A stretch of 64,000 nt of DNA from Clostridia bacterium (GTDB taxonomy: Bacteria; Bacillota; Clostridia; Christensenellales; CAG-314): contig JAVVRZ010000001.1 in assembly GCA_036654455.1 (NCBI GenBank), positions 1-64,000 on the forward strand, read 5' to 3'. Below are positions 49,859-59,919 of this stretch, in pieces. A model generated the notes under the pieces. The model saw only the letters and a list, made by a program, of their open reading frames with translations. It did not search any database and was not told the DNA's origin. A program made the position numbers and the translations under genes. Positions within the stretch are counted from its first letter, which is position 1; every line of letters begins with the position of its first letter.

Positions 49859-51260
49859 TAAAAACAAACAAAAGAATATCTGGATAAGTTTAGCTATATT
49901 GTTTGCCGCCTACGTTGTCATATTCTTATTAGTATGGTTGTTTAATATAAGCCAATTTAAAGGCGAGAACGTAACGCAAAAGTCAATTACTTACGCCGGA
50001 TTGCTAATAATGACTTTTTTAGGTATGGCGTATTACTCGTTGATGTCAAGTAAAAAAGTGCTTATGCAAATTCGCAAATGCGGAGCTTTGGCGGTAACTA
50101 TGGTGCTTAGCTATGCGATTATGGAAATATTTGCCGAACTGCTTAACTTGTACTACTTAATACCATATTCCATTTGCGCCTTGCTTGGAGCTACATTAAT
50201 AGACTCTCGTACTTCATTTTTTGCAAATATAAATTTAGTTGTAATTTTCTTTGCAAGTTTACTGCTATTTGGCGAGGTTAACTCGGCGGACTTATATTTT
50301 GTTTTATTTGCAGGGTTATTTTCTAGCATATTGTCAGCTTATTCTACAACGCCAAATATGATAAGAACTAAATACATACTAATTGGTCTAGTTCTTGGCA
50401 TAAGTTCGACTTTGTTTGCTCTAACTACTTATTTGATGTTTAACGTCGTATTTGTCGCTAAGCAATTTTTTATCAACGTTGGCACAGCGTTTACAAGCGG
50501 ATTTTTTACTATAATGTTGCTATTTTTGTTTATGCCATTACTTGAAAAAATATTTGGACTTGTTACAAACTTTAAGCTCAATGAGCTTACTTCAACTAAT
50601 CAACCATTGTTAAAGAGGTTGTTGACCGAAGCTCCGGGTACATTTAACCACAGTTTAACCGTAAGCAACTATGTCGAGGCGTGCGCATCGGCTATTGGCG
50701 CAAACCCCATTGTAGCTAGGGCGGTTGCATATTTTCACGACGTGGGCAAACTTAAAAATCCCTTATATTTTGTTGAAAACCAATCGGGAGTAAATCCTCA
50801 CGACGAGCTTACGCCGGAAGCAAGCGTGCTTGCAATTAAGAAACACGTTTTGTACGGTTATACTTTGGCAAAAGAATATGACCTTCCGCAAGAAATCTGT
50901 CAGGGAATACTCGAACATCACGGCACAATGCCAATAAAGTACTTTTATCTTAAAGCCAAAAAACTTACCGACGGCGAATTGCCTTACGACAGTTACAGTT
51001 ACGAAGGTCCTAAGCCTAGCACAAAAATATCGGCAATTCTTATGATATGCGATGCTTGCGAAGCTGCGCTTAGAGCGTCGGGCGACAAAAATAACGCTAG
51101 TTTGATTGTCAACAAAGTTGTGCAAGAAAGAATGGAATTTGAACAGTTTAATGAATGTGATATATCAATGCAAGAAATTGAAATTGTAAAGTCTACAATT
51201 TTAACTACCTATTTAGGGTTTAAGCATAAAAGAATTGCTTATCCCGACGTCAAAATGTAA
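49851..51260 (+). CDS. PgpH/YqfF-like membrane HD-domain phosphodiesterase, short form
   Basis: About 469 residues: seven hydrophobic helices (about 12-250) and a cytoplasmic HD domain (about 265-430) with HSLTVSNYVEA, YFHDVGKLKNP and ILEHHGT metal-binding motifs. Full-length YqfF/PgpH (about 710 residues) degrades c-di-AMP and has a large extracellular region before the helices; that region is missing here. ATG 49851 follows AAAGGAAGAAAG. It overlaps phoH by 8 bases. The HD site appears complete, so c-di-AMP hydrolysis is plausible; c-di-AMP commonly controls Trk-type K+ uptake. Confidence 0.85.
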   Translation: MTDKNKQKNIWISLAILFAAYVVIFLLVWLFNISQFKGENVTQKSITYAGLLIMTFLGMAYYSLMSSKKVLMQIRKCGALAVTMVLSYAIMEIFAELLNLYYLIPYSICALLGATLIDSRTSFFANINLVVIFFASLLLFGEVNSADLYFVLFAGLFSSILSAYSTTPNMIRTKYILIGLVLGISSTLFALTTYLMFNVVFVAKQFFINVGTAFTSGFFTIMLLFLFMPLLEKIFGLVTNFKLNELTSTNQPLLKRLLTEAPGTFNHSLTVSNYVEACASAIGANPIVARAVAYFHDVGKLKNPLYFVENQSGVNPHDELTPEASVLAIKKHVLYGYTLAKEYDLPQEICQGILEHHGTMPIKYFYLKAKKLTDGELPYDSYSYEGPKPSTKISAILMICDACEAALRASGDKNNASLIVNKVVQERMEFEQFNECDISMQEIEIVKSTILTTYLGFKHKRIAYPDVKM

Positions 51261-51261
51261 T

Positions 51262-51735
51262 ATGAAAATATTTTTTACTAATGCAACGCTTTGCGAAAAA
51301 TTATCAATAACAAGAACGATAAAATTTGCAAATAGTTATTTAAAACAAACAAATAAGCTTGAAATGACGGTTAACTTTGTGTCAAGCATACAAATAGCCG
51401 AGCTTAATCAACAATTTAGACAGATAAACTCAACTACCGACGTGCTGTCTTTTCCAACACTTGACGCACAAACTAAAACAATAACCTTTGAAGATTATCC
51501 AAGCGACATTAATTTTAAGACCGGCAACATTATTATAGGCGAGATTTTTATAAATAGAGAACGGGGTAAAGAACAAGCCATAGAATACGCCCACAGTTAC
51601 AAAAGAGAGTTAAATTTCCTTGCTCTGCACGGGTATCTGCACCTACTAGGTTACGACCACTTAGAAGAAACGCAACGGCAAATAATGGAAGAACTTCAAC
51701 GACAAATTTTACAACGGTTAAATATAAACCGATAA
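51262..51735 (+). CDS. ybeY: Endoribonuclease YbeY (rRNA maturation factor)
   Basis: 157 residues with the zinc motif HGYLHLLGYDH (H-x3-H-x5-H, about 124-134) and the conserved NSTTDVLSFP segment. It processes the 3' end of 16S rRNA and takes part in ribosome quality control. ATG 51262 lies one base after the preceding stop, without a clear ribosome site, so it is probably translated by re-initiation. Order phoH-pgpH-ybeY-era is conserved in Bacillota; dgkA and cdd, often present, are absent. Confidence 0.94.
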   Translation: MKIFFTNATLCEKLSITRTIKFANSYLKQTNKLEMTVNFVSSIQIAELNQQFRQINSTTDVLSFPTLDAQTKTITFEDYPSDINFKTGNIIIGEIFINRERGKEQAIEYAHSYKRELNFLALHGYLHLLGYDHLEETQRQIMEELQRQILQRLNINR

Positions 51736-51742
51736 GGAAAAA

Positions 51743-52642
51743 ATGATTAAAAAAACAGGTTTTATAGCAATTATTGGCAATCCAAACGCAGGCAAATCAA
51801 CTTTGCTCAATAGTTTAATACAACAGAAAGTATCTATCGTAAGTCCTAAGCCACAAACAACTCGCAATACTGTTACTGGCATATATACCGAGGGCGACTA
51901 TCAAATGATTTTTGTAGATACTCCGGGTACGATTAAACCTCGCAACAAATTAGGCGAATATATGGCAAAAAGCATAGATAAAGCTGTTATAGGCGTCGAT
52001 TGCATTTTGCTTGTAATCGACGGACACGACGGTATTGACAACAGCGAATTAGATTTAGTTGAGAAGTATGGCGACAAAGGCGTTCCTCTTGTAGTAGTAG
52101 TATCCAAAACCGATATATCTCAGCCCAACACTCTTATGCCCGAGTTAGCTAGACTTAACGAATATCCTTATATTAGTCAGGTTTTTGCCGTATCGGCAAG
52201 AAAGAATAAAAACATAGATTTGCTTAGAGAAGAGCTTAAAAAGTATCTTCCCGAAGGCGAGTTTAACTATGGCGAGGACGAAGTCACCGACAAATCTTTA
52301 CGTTATATGGTTTGCGAGCAAATTAGAGAGAAAATTTTGCTTGTACTTAACTATGAAGTTCCTCACGGTATCGGCGTAATGCTAAACAAAATGGAATTTG
52401 ACACAGTAAGACAAATTTGGGATATTGACGCAAACATTATTGTTGAAAAGCAGTCACATAAACCTATTCTTTTAGGCAAAGGCGGAGAAATGATTAAACA
52501 AATAGCCACTCACGCAAGAATTTCTATGGAAAAATTGCTTGAAGGCAGAGTTAATCTTCAACTATGGATAAAAGTTAAACCCGATTGGCGAGATAGCGAA
52601 TATCTTGTTAGCGAGATAGGTTACAATAAAAAAGACTTATAA
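51743..52642 (+). CDS. era: GTPase Era
   Basis: Assists 30S ribosome assembly by binding 16S rRNA near its 3' end. 299 residues: G1 GNPNAGKST (about 11-19), G3 DTPG, G4 SKTD, and a C-terminal KH domain with ILLGKGGEMIKQIATHARISMEKLLEGRVNLQLWIKVKPDWR. The start follows AAGGAAAAA. Normal length and intact motifs. Confidence 0.97.
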   Translation: MIKKTGFIAIIGNPNAGKSTLLNSLIQQKVSIVSPKPQTTRNTVTGIYTEGDYQMIFVDTPGTIKPRNKLGEYMAKSIDKAVIGVDCILLVIDGHDGIDNSELDLVEKYGDKGVPLVVVVSKTDISQPNTLMPELARLNEYPYISQVFAVSARKNKNIDLLREELKKYLPEGEFNYGEDEVTDKSLRYMVCEQIREKILLVLNYEVPHGIGVMLNKMEFDTVRQIWDIDANIIVEKQSHKPILLGKGGEMIKQIATHARISMEKLLEGRVNLQLWIKVKPDWRDSEYLVSEIGYNKKDL

Positions 52643-52763
52643 ATTATAAAATATATCTTAGCATATTAAATAAAAATTTTAGCAAATTAAATTAAGATAT
52701 TAACCACAGCTTTTACGCATAAGTCCTATTAGTTATTTTCATACTAACAAAAAGGGGGCAATT

Positions 52764-52877
52764 ATGAGCGTTAAACAATTAGCTTGGGAAATGTTTGAAC
52801 AAACTGGCAATATAGCTTATTATAATTTATACAAGAGATTAGAGAACAATGAATGGAACAAAAAATTAAAGCCATAG
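52764..52877 (+). CDS. yqzL: YqzL-like small protein between era and recO
   Basis: 37 residues, read directly from the sequence: ATG 52764 after AAGGGGGCAATT, stop TAG at 52875-52877. The start SVKQLAWEMFEQTGNIAYYNLYKRLE resembles YqzL of Bacillus (a W..F--TGN--Y--FK pattern), which occupies the same place. It overlaps recO by 25 bases in another frame. Function unknown. Confidence 0.78.
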   Translation: MSVKQLAWEMFEQTGNIAYYNLYKRLENNEWNKKLKP

Positions 52878-53578
52878 TATTAAAAAGCGTAGATTATCAA
52901 GAAAATGATAAGCTACTCTTGCTTTATTCGGGCGAATTAGGTAAATTTACGGCAATTATTAAAGGCGTTAAAAAACCTAATGCTCAACTAAAATACGCTA
53001 GCGAACAATTTTGTTTTGGCGAGTATCAATTTGCTCAAAAAAATAGTCATTACGTAGTAATTGGCTGTAATTGCATAGAAAGTTTCTATTGTTTAAGAAA
53101 CGATATCGAAAAATACTATTCGGCTTGCGTCCTTCTTGACACAATAGCTACGCTTGAACAAGAAGAAAGCAACCCACAATTATTTGTTCTATTACTTAAA
53201 TATTTACAAAAGCTTGTCGAAAGTCAAGCGTCGCCTAAGCTATTAGCTCTAAAATTTATACTTACATATTTAGCTAGTCAAGGGTATGGTATGCAATTTG
53301 ACCGTTGCAGTTTATGCAAAACTACAAGTTTTGAAAAATTATATTTAGACCTTGAAGCCGGAGGTATTACTTGCATGGCTTGTCGAAGTAATAGCGCCCT
53401 TGCGCTACCGGCTACTACTTTATCTTGTTTGAGATTGACTGCCGATATGCCATTAGACTCGATTTCTAATTTAAAATTTAAGCCGTCTTATATAAACGAT
53501 TGTCTTTTAACGCTGTATCAATATATTTCACATAGTTTATTTAAGATAAAAAGTCTACAAGAATTGTTAACTATCTAA
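52853..53578 (+). CDS. recO: DNA repair protein RecO
   Basis: 241 residues: an N-terminal OB fold (KAIVLKSVDYQENDKLLLLYSGELGKFTAIIKGVKKP) and a C-terminal helical region with a zinc site, CSLCKTTSFE... and CMACRS (about 149-178). RecO loads RecA on SSB-coated gaps with RecR. ATG 52853 lies inside yqzL and follows a weak AGAGAAC. Confidence 0.94.
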   Translation: MEQKIKAIVLKSVDYQENDKLLLLYSGELGKFTAIIKGVKKPNAQLKYASEQFCFGEYQFAQKNSHYVVIGCNCIESFYCLRNDIEKYYSACVLLDTIATLEQEESNPQLFVLLLKYLQKLVESQASPKLLALKFILTYLASQGYGMQFDRCSLCKTTSFEKLYLDLEAGGITCMACRSNSALALPATTLSCLRLTADMPLDSISNLKFKPSYINDCLLTLYQYISHSLFKIKSLQELLTI

Positions 53579-53606
53579 ATTATTATAAAATTTGATAGAA
53601 ATTTGT

Positions 53607-53635
53607 TTGTCTATTTTGCTTTTTTAAGGTAAAAT
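53607..53635 (+). promoter_or_regulatory. SigA-type promoter of ppdK
   Basis: TTGTCT, 17-base spacer, TAAAAT, about 37 bases before the start codon. Confidence 0.65.
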
Positions 53636-53671
53636 AGCTATTGTCAACACAAAGAAAATTTAGGAGGAAGT

Positions 53672-56299
53672 ATGGTAAAGTACGTTTATTTATTTAGTCA
53701 AGGTAACGGCAAGATGCGAGAGTTACTTGGTGGCAAAGGGGCTAACTTAGCCGAGATGATTAATCTTGGTCTACCTGTACCCGATGGTTTTACAATTACA
53801 ACAGAGGCTTGTAATAAGTATTACGAGTGTGGAAAAGCTCTACCACAAGAAATTACAGAGCAAGTATTTGAAGCCTTAGACATAACTGAAAAGAAATTAG
53901 GCAAGAAATTGGGTGATTTGGTTAATCCATTATTAGTATCTGTTCGTTCGGGCGCAAGAGCTTCTATGCCCGGTATGATGGACACTATATTAAATCTTGG
54001 TTTAAATGACCAAACAGTAGAAGTTATCGCAAAGCTTACAAACAATCCACGTTTTGCTTATGACAGCTACCGTAGATTTATACAAATGTTTAGCGACGTT
54101 GTTATGGAAGTTGAAAAAGCTAAGTATGAGAAACTTTTAACTAACGCTAAAAAAGCAAAAGGCGTTAAATTTGATACTGATTTAGACGCTGACGATTTAA
54201 AGGCGCTTGTAGTTGAATTTAAAGCGTTATACAAAAAAGAGCTTGGACAAGACTTTCCGCAAGACCCCAAAGAACAACTTATGTCGGCAGTTCTAGCTGT
54301 TTTCCGTTCTTGGAACAATCCTAGGGCGATTTATTACAGAAGAATGAACGATATTCCCGGTAGCTGGGGTACGGCTGTTAGCGTTCAATCAATGGTTTAT
54401 GGCAATATGGGCAATGACTCAGGCACTGGCGTTGCGTTCACACGTAACCCTGCAACCGGCGAAAAAGTTCTTTTCGGCGAATATTTAATGAATGCGCAGG
54501 GCGAGGACGTAGTAGCGGGTATTCGTACGCCACAACCTATATCTCATTTACAAGACCAAAACGTAGAAGTTTATAATCAATTTGTAAAGATTTGTTCAAT
54601 TCTTGAAGACCACTATAAAGATATGCAAGATATGGAATTTACCATCGAAAGAGGCAAACTATATATGCTTCAAACTCGTAATGGTAAGAGAACGGCTGCC
54701 GCCGCTTTAAAAATTGCCGTTGATATGCTTAAAGAAGGCAGAATTGACGAAAAAGAAGCTTTGCTTAGACTTGAACCTCGTTCTCTCGACGCTTTACTTC
54801 ATAATCAATTTGACCAAAAGGCTTTAAGTAAAGTTACTCCTATCGCTAATGGTTTGCCAGCTTCTCCCGGAGCTGCTTGCGGAGCGGTTTACACCGACTC
54901 AAAAAGAGCTATCGCCGCTGTTGAAAAGAACCACAAAGCAAAGGTTATTATTGTTAGACTCGAAACTTCGCCCGAAGACATTGAGGGTATGGCAGTTTCG
55001 CAAGGTATATTAACTGCTCGTGGCGGAATGACTTCGCACGCAGCCGTTGTAGCTCGTGGTATGGGTACTTGTTGCGTAGCTGGTTGTTCGCAACTCAATA
55101 TCGAACACGGCGCAGACCACTTTTATATCGGCGAAGAAAAATTTGTAGAAGGCGACATCATATCTCTTGACGGCTCGACAGGTAACGTTTATAAGGGCGC
55201 TATGCCCACAGTCGAACCTCTAATTAGCGGTGACTTTGGTTATATTATGGGCTTAGCCGATAAATATCGTACTTTAAAAGTAAGAACAAACGCCGACAAT
55301 CCAAAAGATAGCGCAGTTGCTGTTAAATTTGGCGCAGAAGGTATCGGTCTATGCCGTACCGAGCATATGTTCTTTGGCGACGATAGAATACAACCTATGA
55401 GAGAAATGATTGTTTCTGACACCGTTCTTGGTAGAGAAAAGGCTCTTGCTAAATTATTACGTTTCCAAAGAGCAGACTTTGAAGGCATATTTAGAGTAAT
55501 GCAAGATAGACCGGTTACTATTCGTTTCTTAGACCCGCCACTTCACGAATTTTTACCCACTAAGGAAGAAGATATTAAGAAGATTTCTAGCGACATCGGC
55601 ATTACAGTCGAGAAATTAAAGACAATTATTGCTTCTTTGCACGAATTTAACCCAATGCTTGGGCATCGTGGTTGCCGTTTATCAATTACCTATCCTGAAA
55701 TTGCTCAAATGCAAACAAGAGCGGTTATTGAAGCTGCCATTAATATAAGAAAAGAAGGCGTAAATGTTATACCTGAAATTATGATTCCTCTTGTAGGCGA
55801 AGTTAAAGAATTAGAATATGTTAAAGCCGTTGTAGACCAAACAGCTCAACAAGTAATGAAAGAGAATAATGTTTCCTTTAAATACTATGTTGGCACAATG
55901 ATTGAAGTTCCTCGTGCAGCGTTAATCTCTGGCGAAATTGCAAAAGTTGCAGAGTTTTTCAGCTTTGGCACAAACGACTTAACTCAAATGACCTATGGTT
56001 TTTCTCGTGACGACGCTGGCAAATTCCTACCTTACTACTATGAAAAGAAAATTTTCGAAAGCGACCCATTCGCTCGTATTGACCAAATCGGCGTTGGCAG
56101 ACTTATGAAATTATCAGTAGAAGAGGGTAGACAATCTCGCAAAGATTTAAAGACCGGCATTTGTGGCGAACACGGCGGAGACCCAAGTTCGGTAGAATTT
56201 TGTCACAGAATTGGGCTAAATTATGTATCCTGCTCTCCGTATAGAGTACCTATTGCCCGTCTTGCCGCAGCCCAAGCAGCAATCAAAGACCTTAAATAA
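53672..56299 (+). CDS. ppdK: Pyruvate, phosphate dikinase
   Basis: Interconverts ATP + phosphate + pyruvate and AMP + pyrophosphate + phosphoenolpyruvate; in anaerobes it serves glycolysis with pyrophosphate. The 875-residue protein has the usual length. The N-terminal ATP-grasp shows LGGKGANLAEM and SVRSGARASMPGMMDT. The swivelling domain shows TARGGMTSHAAVVARGMG with the catalytic His (about residue 453). The barrel shows LGHRGCRLSITYPEI and the catalytic Cys in KTGICGEHGGD (about 830). GGAGGAAGT precedes the ATG. It is monocistronic with its own terminator. Confidence 0.98.
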   Translation: MVKYVYLFSQGNGKMRELLGGKGANLAEMINLGLPVPDGFTITTEACNKYYECGKALPQEITEQVFEALDITEKKLGKKLGDLVNPLLVSVRSGARASMPGMMDTILNLGLNDQTVEVIAKLTNNPRFAYDSYRRFIQMFSDVVMEVEKAKYEKLLTNAKKAKGVKFDTDLDADDLKALVVEFKALYKKELGQDFPQDPKEQLMSAVLAVFRSWNNPRAIYYRRMNDIPGSWGTAVSVQSMVYGNMGNDSGTGVAFTRNPATGEKVLFGEYLMNAQGEDVVAGIRTPQPISHLQDQNVEVYNQFVKICSILEDHYKDMQDMEFTIERGKLYMLQTRNGKRTAAAALKIAVDMLKEGRIDEKEALLRLEPRSLDALLHNQFDQKALSKVTPIANGLPASPGAACGAVYTDSKRAIAAVEKNHKAKVIIVRLETSPEDIEGMAVSQGILTARGGMTSHAAVVARGMGTCCVAGCSQLNIEHGADHFYIGEEKFVEGDIISLDGSTGNVYKGAMPTVEPLISGDFGYIMGLADKYRTLKVRTNADNPKDSAVAVKFGAEGIGLCRTEHMFFGDDRIQPMREMIVSDTVLGREKALAKLLRFQRADFEGIFRVMQDRPVTIRFLDPPLHEFLPTKEEDIKKISSDIGITVEKLKTIIASLHEFNPMLGHRGCRLSITYPEIAQMQTRAVIEAAINIRKEGVNVIPEIMIPLVGEVKELEYVKAVVDQTAQQVMKENNVSFKYYVGTMIEVPRAALISGEIAKVAEFFSFGTNDLTQMTYGFSRDDAGKFLPYYYEKKIFESDPFARIDQIGVGRLMKLSVEEGRQSRKDLKTGICGEHGGDPSSVEFCHRIGLNYVSCSPYRVPIARLAAAQAAIKDLK

Positions 56300-56314
56300 A
56301 TTTACAATTATTTT

Positions 56315-56350
56315 AAAAGCCACTTGTAAATCAAGTGGCTTTTTGTTTTT
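56315..56350 (+). terminator. Rho-independent terminator after ppdK
   Basis: AAAAGCCACTTG / CAAGTGGCTTTT stem, 5-base loop, then a T tract. Confidence 0.92.
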
Positions 56351-56448
56351 TATAGGTTTTTAGTATATTTATGCAAATATATCAAAAATTTTTAATTAAA
56401 TAGAGGAAAATTAAGAATTATATAGAATTAGTAATTGTGGAGGAAGAA

Positions 56449-58239
56449 ATGTCAAATAAACAAGAATGGACAAATTTTATAGACGAACTGAAAAGTAAGA
56501 ATGATATTGTCGACGTTATTTCTTCTTACACCGTCACTACTCAAAAGGGGCGAGCATTTTGGGCTCTCTGCCCTTTTCACGGTGAAAAAACATCTTCATT
56601 TGCAATCAACAAAGAAGGGCAGTATTACAAATGTTTTGGGTGCGGGGTGTCAGGCGACGTTATTAAATTTGTTCAAGACATAGAGGGCTGTACCTTTATG
56701 GAAGCAGTAGAAATATTAGCTAAACGTGTAAATATGCCTGTGCCTGTTTCTCAGCAAAACGACGACGCAGTCGCAAAAAAACACAAATTAAGACAAACTT
56801 GTTATGATGTTTGTTTAGCGTCGGCAAGGCATTATCACGACAACCTAGTAGGCAATCAAGGCAAATTAGCTAGGGAATATCTCATAAGCAGAGGTATAAA
56901 TTCACTGACAACGAATGTTTTTGGATTAGGCTATTCCTTAGGATTTGACCAGTTACCTAGTTACTTAGCCAGTCAAAACATAAGCTACATAGACGCTGTT
57001 AATGCAGGGGTGATTGCAAAAGGGCGAAATGATACATATTATGATTGTCTTTATAATCGTTTAATCGTTCCTTTAATCAATATTTCGGGCGACGTTATAG
57101 GGTTTGGCGGTAGAACGCTCGGTAGCGACAAAACCATAGCGAAATATAAAAATACGCAGGACACTTTGGCGCACGAAAAAAACAAAAATTTATTCGGTAT
57201 TAATCTTGTCAAAAAAAATAAGCCGGTAGGCAGACTTAATAGCATTATTGTGCTTGAAGGTTATATGGACGTAATATCGCTATATCAATGCGGTATTACT
57301 AATGCGGTAGCCAGTATGGGTACTTCGCTTACAAAAGAACAGGCTAAACTTCTTAAACGTTTGACCGATAACGTATATATCTGTTATGACGGCGATTCGG
57401 CAGGGCAAAGCGCAACCATAAGAGGCCTAGATATTCTCAAAGACGCCGGCGTTGAAGTTAGAGTTATTAGTTTGCCAAATAAGCTTGACCCCGACGAATT
57501 TGTTAGAAAAGAAGGCGTAGAGCAATTTAAACTTCTTGTTGACAAGGCTTTACCTTTAATCGATTACAAATTGAAGGTTTTGCAAGATATTTATCCAATT
57601 AATTCGCCAAATATTGTAAAACAGCAAGAGGCAAAACGCAAATTTTTAGCGTCGGCGATAAGTATAGTTAAGGGACTTGACGCAGTCGACAAAGAATCTT
57701 ACTGTAAATTGCTTGCCGAAAAAACGCAAATTAATCTCGACTTTATCAAAAAAGAAGTGTATTCTCTCCAAGCTGTCGCTCAAACAACTAGCGACGAAAC
57801 AACAAAAATTTCAAAAGAGAGTAGCGCTCTTTGCTTTATTGCAAAGTCACTGCTTGCAAATAAACCTTACGCAACGCTTGTGGAAAAATTATCTCTACCG
57901 CTTTTGCCCGAACTTGACACAATATTTAGTTATATTTATCAATGTAGACAATGTGGCAAACAAACTAAGATAGGCAACATCTTTGACTTAGGTATCAAAG
58001 ACCGTCAAATTATTGATAATATCGTTAGCGAAGACGAATTGACCCAAGAAGAACAAGTTAAATACTATAATGATTGTTTAATCGAAGTTGAAGTGTATCA
58101 ACTAGTCAACAAGCTTGAAAGCATTATGGTAATTTATCAAAATACCAATGACATAACTAAAAAACAAGATATAATGCGACAAATTCAGCAACTAACCAAA
58201 CAAATTAGAATTGCTAAACAGAAGAAGGGAGAAATTTAA
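56449..58239 (+). CDS. dnaG: DNA primase DnaG
   Basis: 596 residues. The N-terminal zinc-binding domain shows CPFHGEKTSSF and CFGCG (about 38-63). The catalytic core holds the TOPRIM motif VLEGYMDVISLYQ and YDGDSAGQSA. The C-terminal ~150 residues are the helicase-binding domain. It makes RNA primers at the replication fork. ATG 56449 is chosen since GGAGGAAGAA lies just before it; a GTG four codons earlier overlaps that site. Followed directly by rpoD. Confidence 0.97.
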   Translation: MSNKQEWTNFIDELKSKNDIVDVISSYTVTTQKGRAFWALCPFHGEKTSSFAINKEGQYYKCFGCGVSGDVIKFVQDIEGCTFMEAVEILAKRVNMPVPVSQQNDDAVAKKHKLRQTCYDVCLASARHYHDNLVGNQGKLAREYLISRGINSLTTNVFGLGYSLGFDQLPSYLASQNISYIDAVNAGVIAKGRNDTYYDCLYNRLIVPLINISGDVIGFGGRTLGSDKTIAKYKNTQDTLAHEKNKNLFGINLVKKNKPVGRLNSIIVLEGYMDVISLYQCGITNAVASMGTSLTKEQAKLLKRLTDNVYICYDGDSAGQSATIRGLDILKDAGVEVRVISLPNKLDPDEFVRKEGVEQFKLLVDKALPLIDYKLKVLQDIYPINSPNIVKQQEAKRKFLASAISIVKGLDAVDKESYCKLLAEKTQINLDFIKKEVYSLQAVAQTTSDETTKISKESSALCFIAKSLLANKPYATLVEKLSLPLLPELDTIFSYIYQCRQCGKQTKIGNIFDLGIKDRQIIDNIVSEDELTQEEQVKYYNDCLIEVEVYQLVNKLESIMVIYQNTNDITKKQDIMRQIQQLTKQIRIAKQKKGEI

Positions 58240-59289
58240 ATGATTGACGAACTTATCAAAAACATAGTAGAAGACATTAAACGAATGAGTGAAATCAAAG
58301 GATACGTTACTTATTCCGAAATCGAAGAAAAACTTGAAAAAGTTGAGTTCTCGCCCGACCAAAATGCCGAAGTTTATAAATTGCTAGAAGATAGCAACAT
58401 TACAATAGTCGACATTTTAGAAGTAAAAGACGACGACTTACTTAAAAACGTAGCAGACGTGCCGATTGACGACCCTGTTAAGATGTATCTTAAAGATATA
58501 GGCAAAGTACCTTTGCTTAGTGGCGACGAAGAAGTCGAGCTAGCGATACGTATGCAAAATGGCGACCAAGAAGCTAAACAACAACTTAGCGAAGCTAACC
58601 TAAGACTTGTTGTTTCTATTGCAAAACGGTACGTAGGCAGGGGAATGTTGCTACTTGACCTTATTCAAGAGGGCAACTTAGGTTTAATTAAAGCCGTTGA
58701 AAAGTTTGACTATACTAAGGGCTTTAAATTTTCGACTTATGCGACTTGGTGGATAAGACAAGCTATCACTAGGGCGATTGCCGACCAAGCTCGCACTATT
58801 CGTATTCCTGTGCATATGGTCGAAACAATCAACCGTCTAACTAGAATTTCACGCGCATTACTTCAAGAATATGGCAGAGAACCAACTCCGCAAGAGATTG
58901 CCAAAGCTATGGACATAACCGAAGATAAGGTTATCGAAATACAAAAAATTTCACAAGACCCCGTAAGTCTTGAAACTCCAATAGGCGAGGAAGAAGACAG
59001 TCACCTAGTTGACTTTATTGAAGACAACAAGACCATTCAACCAAGCGAAGTTGCCGCTAATACTATGCTTAAAGAACAACTTATTGCAGTATTGCATAAA
59101 CTTACCCCACGTGAAGAAATGGTGCTTCGCCTAAGATACGGCATTGACGACAGCCGTCCCCGTACTCTTGAAGAAGTCGGCAAAGAATTTAACGTAACAA
59201 GAGAAAGAATTAGACAAATAGAGGCAAAAGCTCTGCGTAAATTGCGTAATCCTTCACGCAATAAAAGACTTAAAGATTACCTTGATTAG
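58240..59289 (+). CDS. rpoD: Primary sigma factor RpoD/SigA
   Basis: 349 residues. Region 1.1 is short; region 1.2 is [17 protein letters not shown]. Region 2 shows [39 protein letters not shown] and [13 protein letters not shown]. Region 3 is present, and region 4 ends with [28 protein letters not shown]. It directs polymerase to the TTGACA/TATAAT promoters listed here. The ATG follows AAGGGAGAAATTTA and abuts the dnaG stop. Confidence 0.97.
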   Translation: MIDELIKNIVEDIKRMSEIKGYVTYSEIEEKLEKVEFSPDQNAEVYKLLEDSNITIVDILEVKDDDLLKNVADVPIDDPVKMYLKDIGKVPLLSGDEEVELAIRMQNGDQEAKQQLSEANLRLVVSIAKRYVGRGMLLLDLIQEGNLGLIKAVEKFDYTKGFKFSTYATWWIRQAITRAIADQARTIRIPVHMVETINRLTRISRALLQEYGREPTPQEIAKAMDITEDKVIEIQKISQDPVSLETPIGEEEDSHLVDFIEDNKTIQPSEVAANTMLKEQLIAVLHKLTPREEMVLRLRYGIDDSRPRTLEEVGKEFNVTRERIRQIEAKALRKLRNPSRNKRLKDYLD

Positions 59290-59919
59290 ATGACTAAACG
59301 ACAACTTGCAATAATTGAGTTATTGCCTACTTGTAATGTTTTGTGCGACGTTGGGTGCGACCACGGAATAATCGGCGCTCAGGCTCTTGCCACAAATAAG
59401 GCAAAAAAAGTTATTTTTACCGATATTTCTGCGCCTTCGCTAAATAAAGCTAGATTACTTTGTCAAAATGTCAATCTAACTAATTGCGAGTTTATTTGTC
59501 AAGACGGCTTAGGCAATATCGCTTGCGATTGCGCTGTAATCGGCGGAATGGGCGGACTTGAAATATTAGATATTCTAAGGCAGGCTACAACTTTACCCGA
59601 AATGCTGTTACTTCAACCTATGCGTTCGTTAGAAACATTAAGGCAAGAAATTATTAAAAACTATAAAATTCTTGTCGACAAAATTGTGTTTGATAAAAAA
59701 TATTACAATTTATTGTTGCTTGTTAAAGGGAGCGATTCTTTAACGCATAGCGAACTTATATTTGGAAGAAGCAACATAAACACAAATAACCCGGACTTTA
59801 AAATATACTTAGAACACGAACTAAAAAAATGCGATACAATTTTACAAAAAACCTCACTAAATAATGTAATAAGCAGACGAGAACAAATTTTGTTACTGCT
59901 TAATAAGGAGCAAATATGA
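59290..59919 (+). CDS. trmK: tRNA (adenine-22 N1)-methyltransferase TrmK
   Basis: 209 residues with a class I SAM-dependent methyltransferase fold: CDVGCDHGIIGAQAL (motif I), FTDISAPSLNKA, and the family's AVIGGMGGLEILDIL, where N/DPPY is replaced by IGGMGG. It methylates A22 in some tRNAs. The ATG directly follows the rpoD stop without its own ribosome site. The rpoD-trmK order is normal for Bacillota; the nif3-type gene that often follows is missing. Confidence 0.92.
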   Translation: MTKRQLAIIELLPTCNVLCDVGCDHGIIGAQALATNKAKKVIFTDISAPSLNKARLLCQNVNLTNCEFICQDGLGNIACDCAVIGGMGGLEILDILRQATTLPEMLLLQPMRSLETLRQEIIKNYKILVDKIVFDKKYYNLLLLVKGSDSLTHSELIFGRSNINTNNPDFKIYLEHELKKCDTILQKTSLNNVISRREQILLLLNKEQI

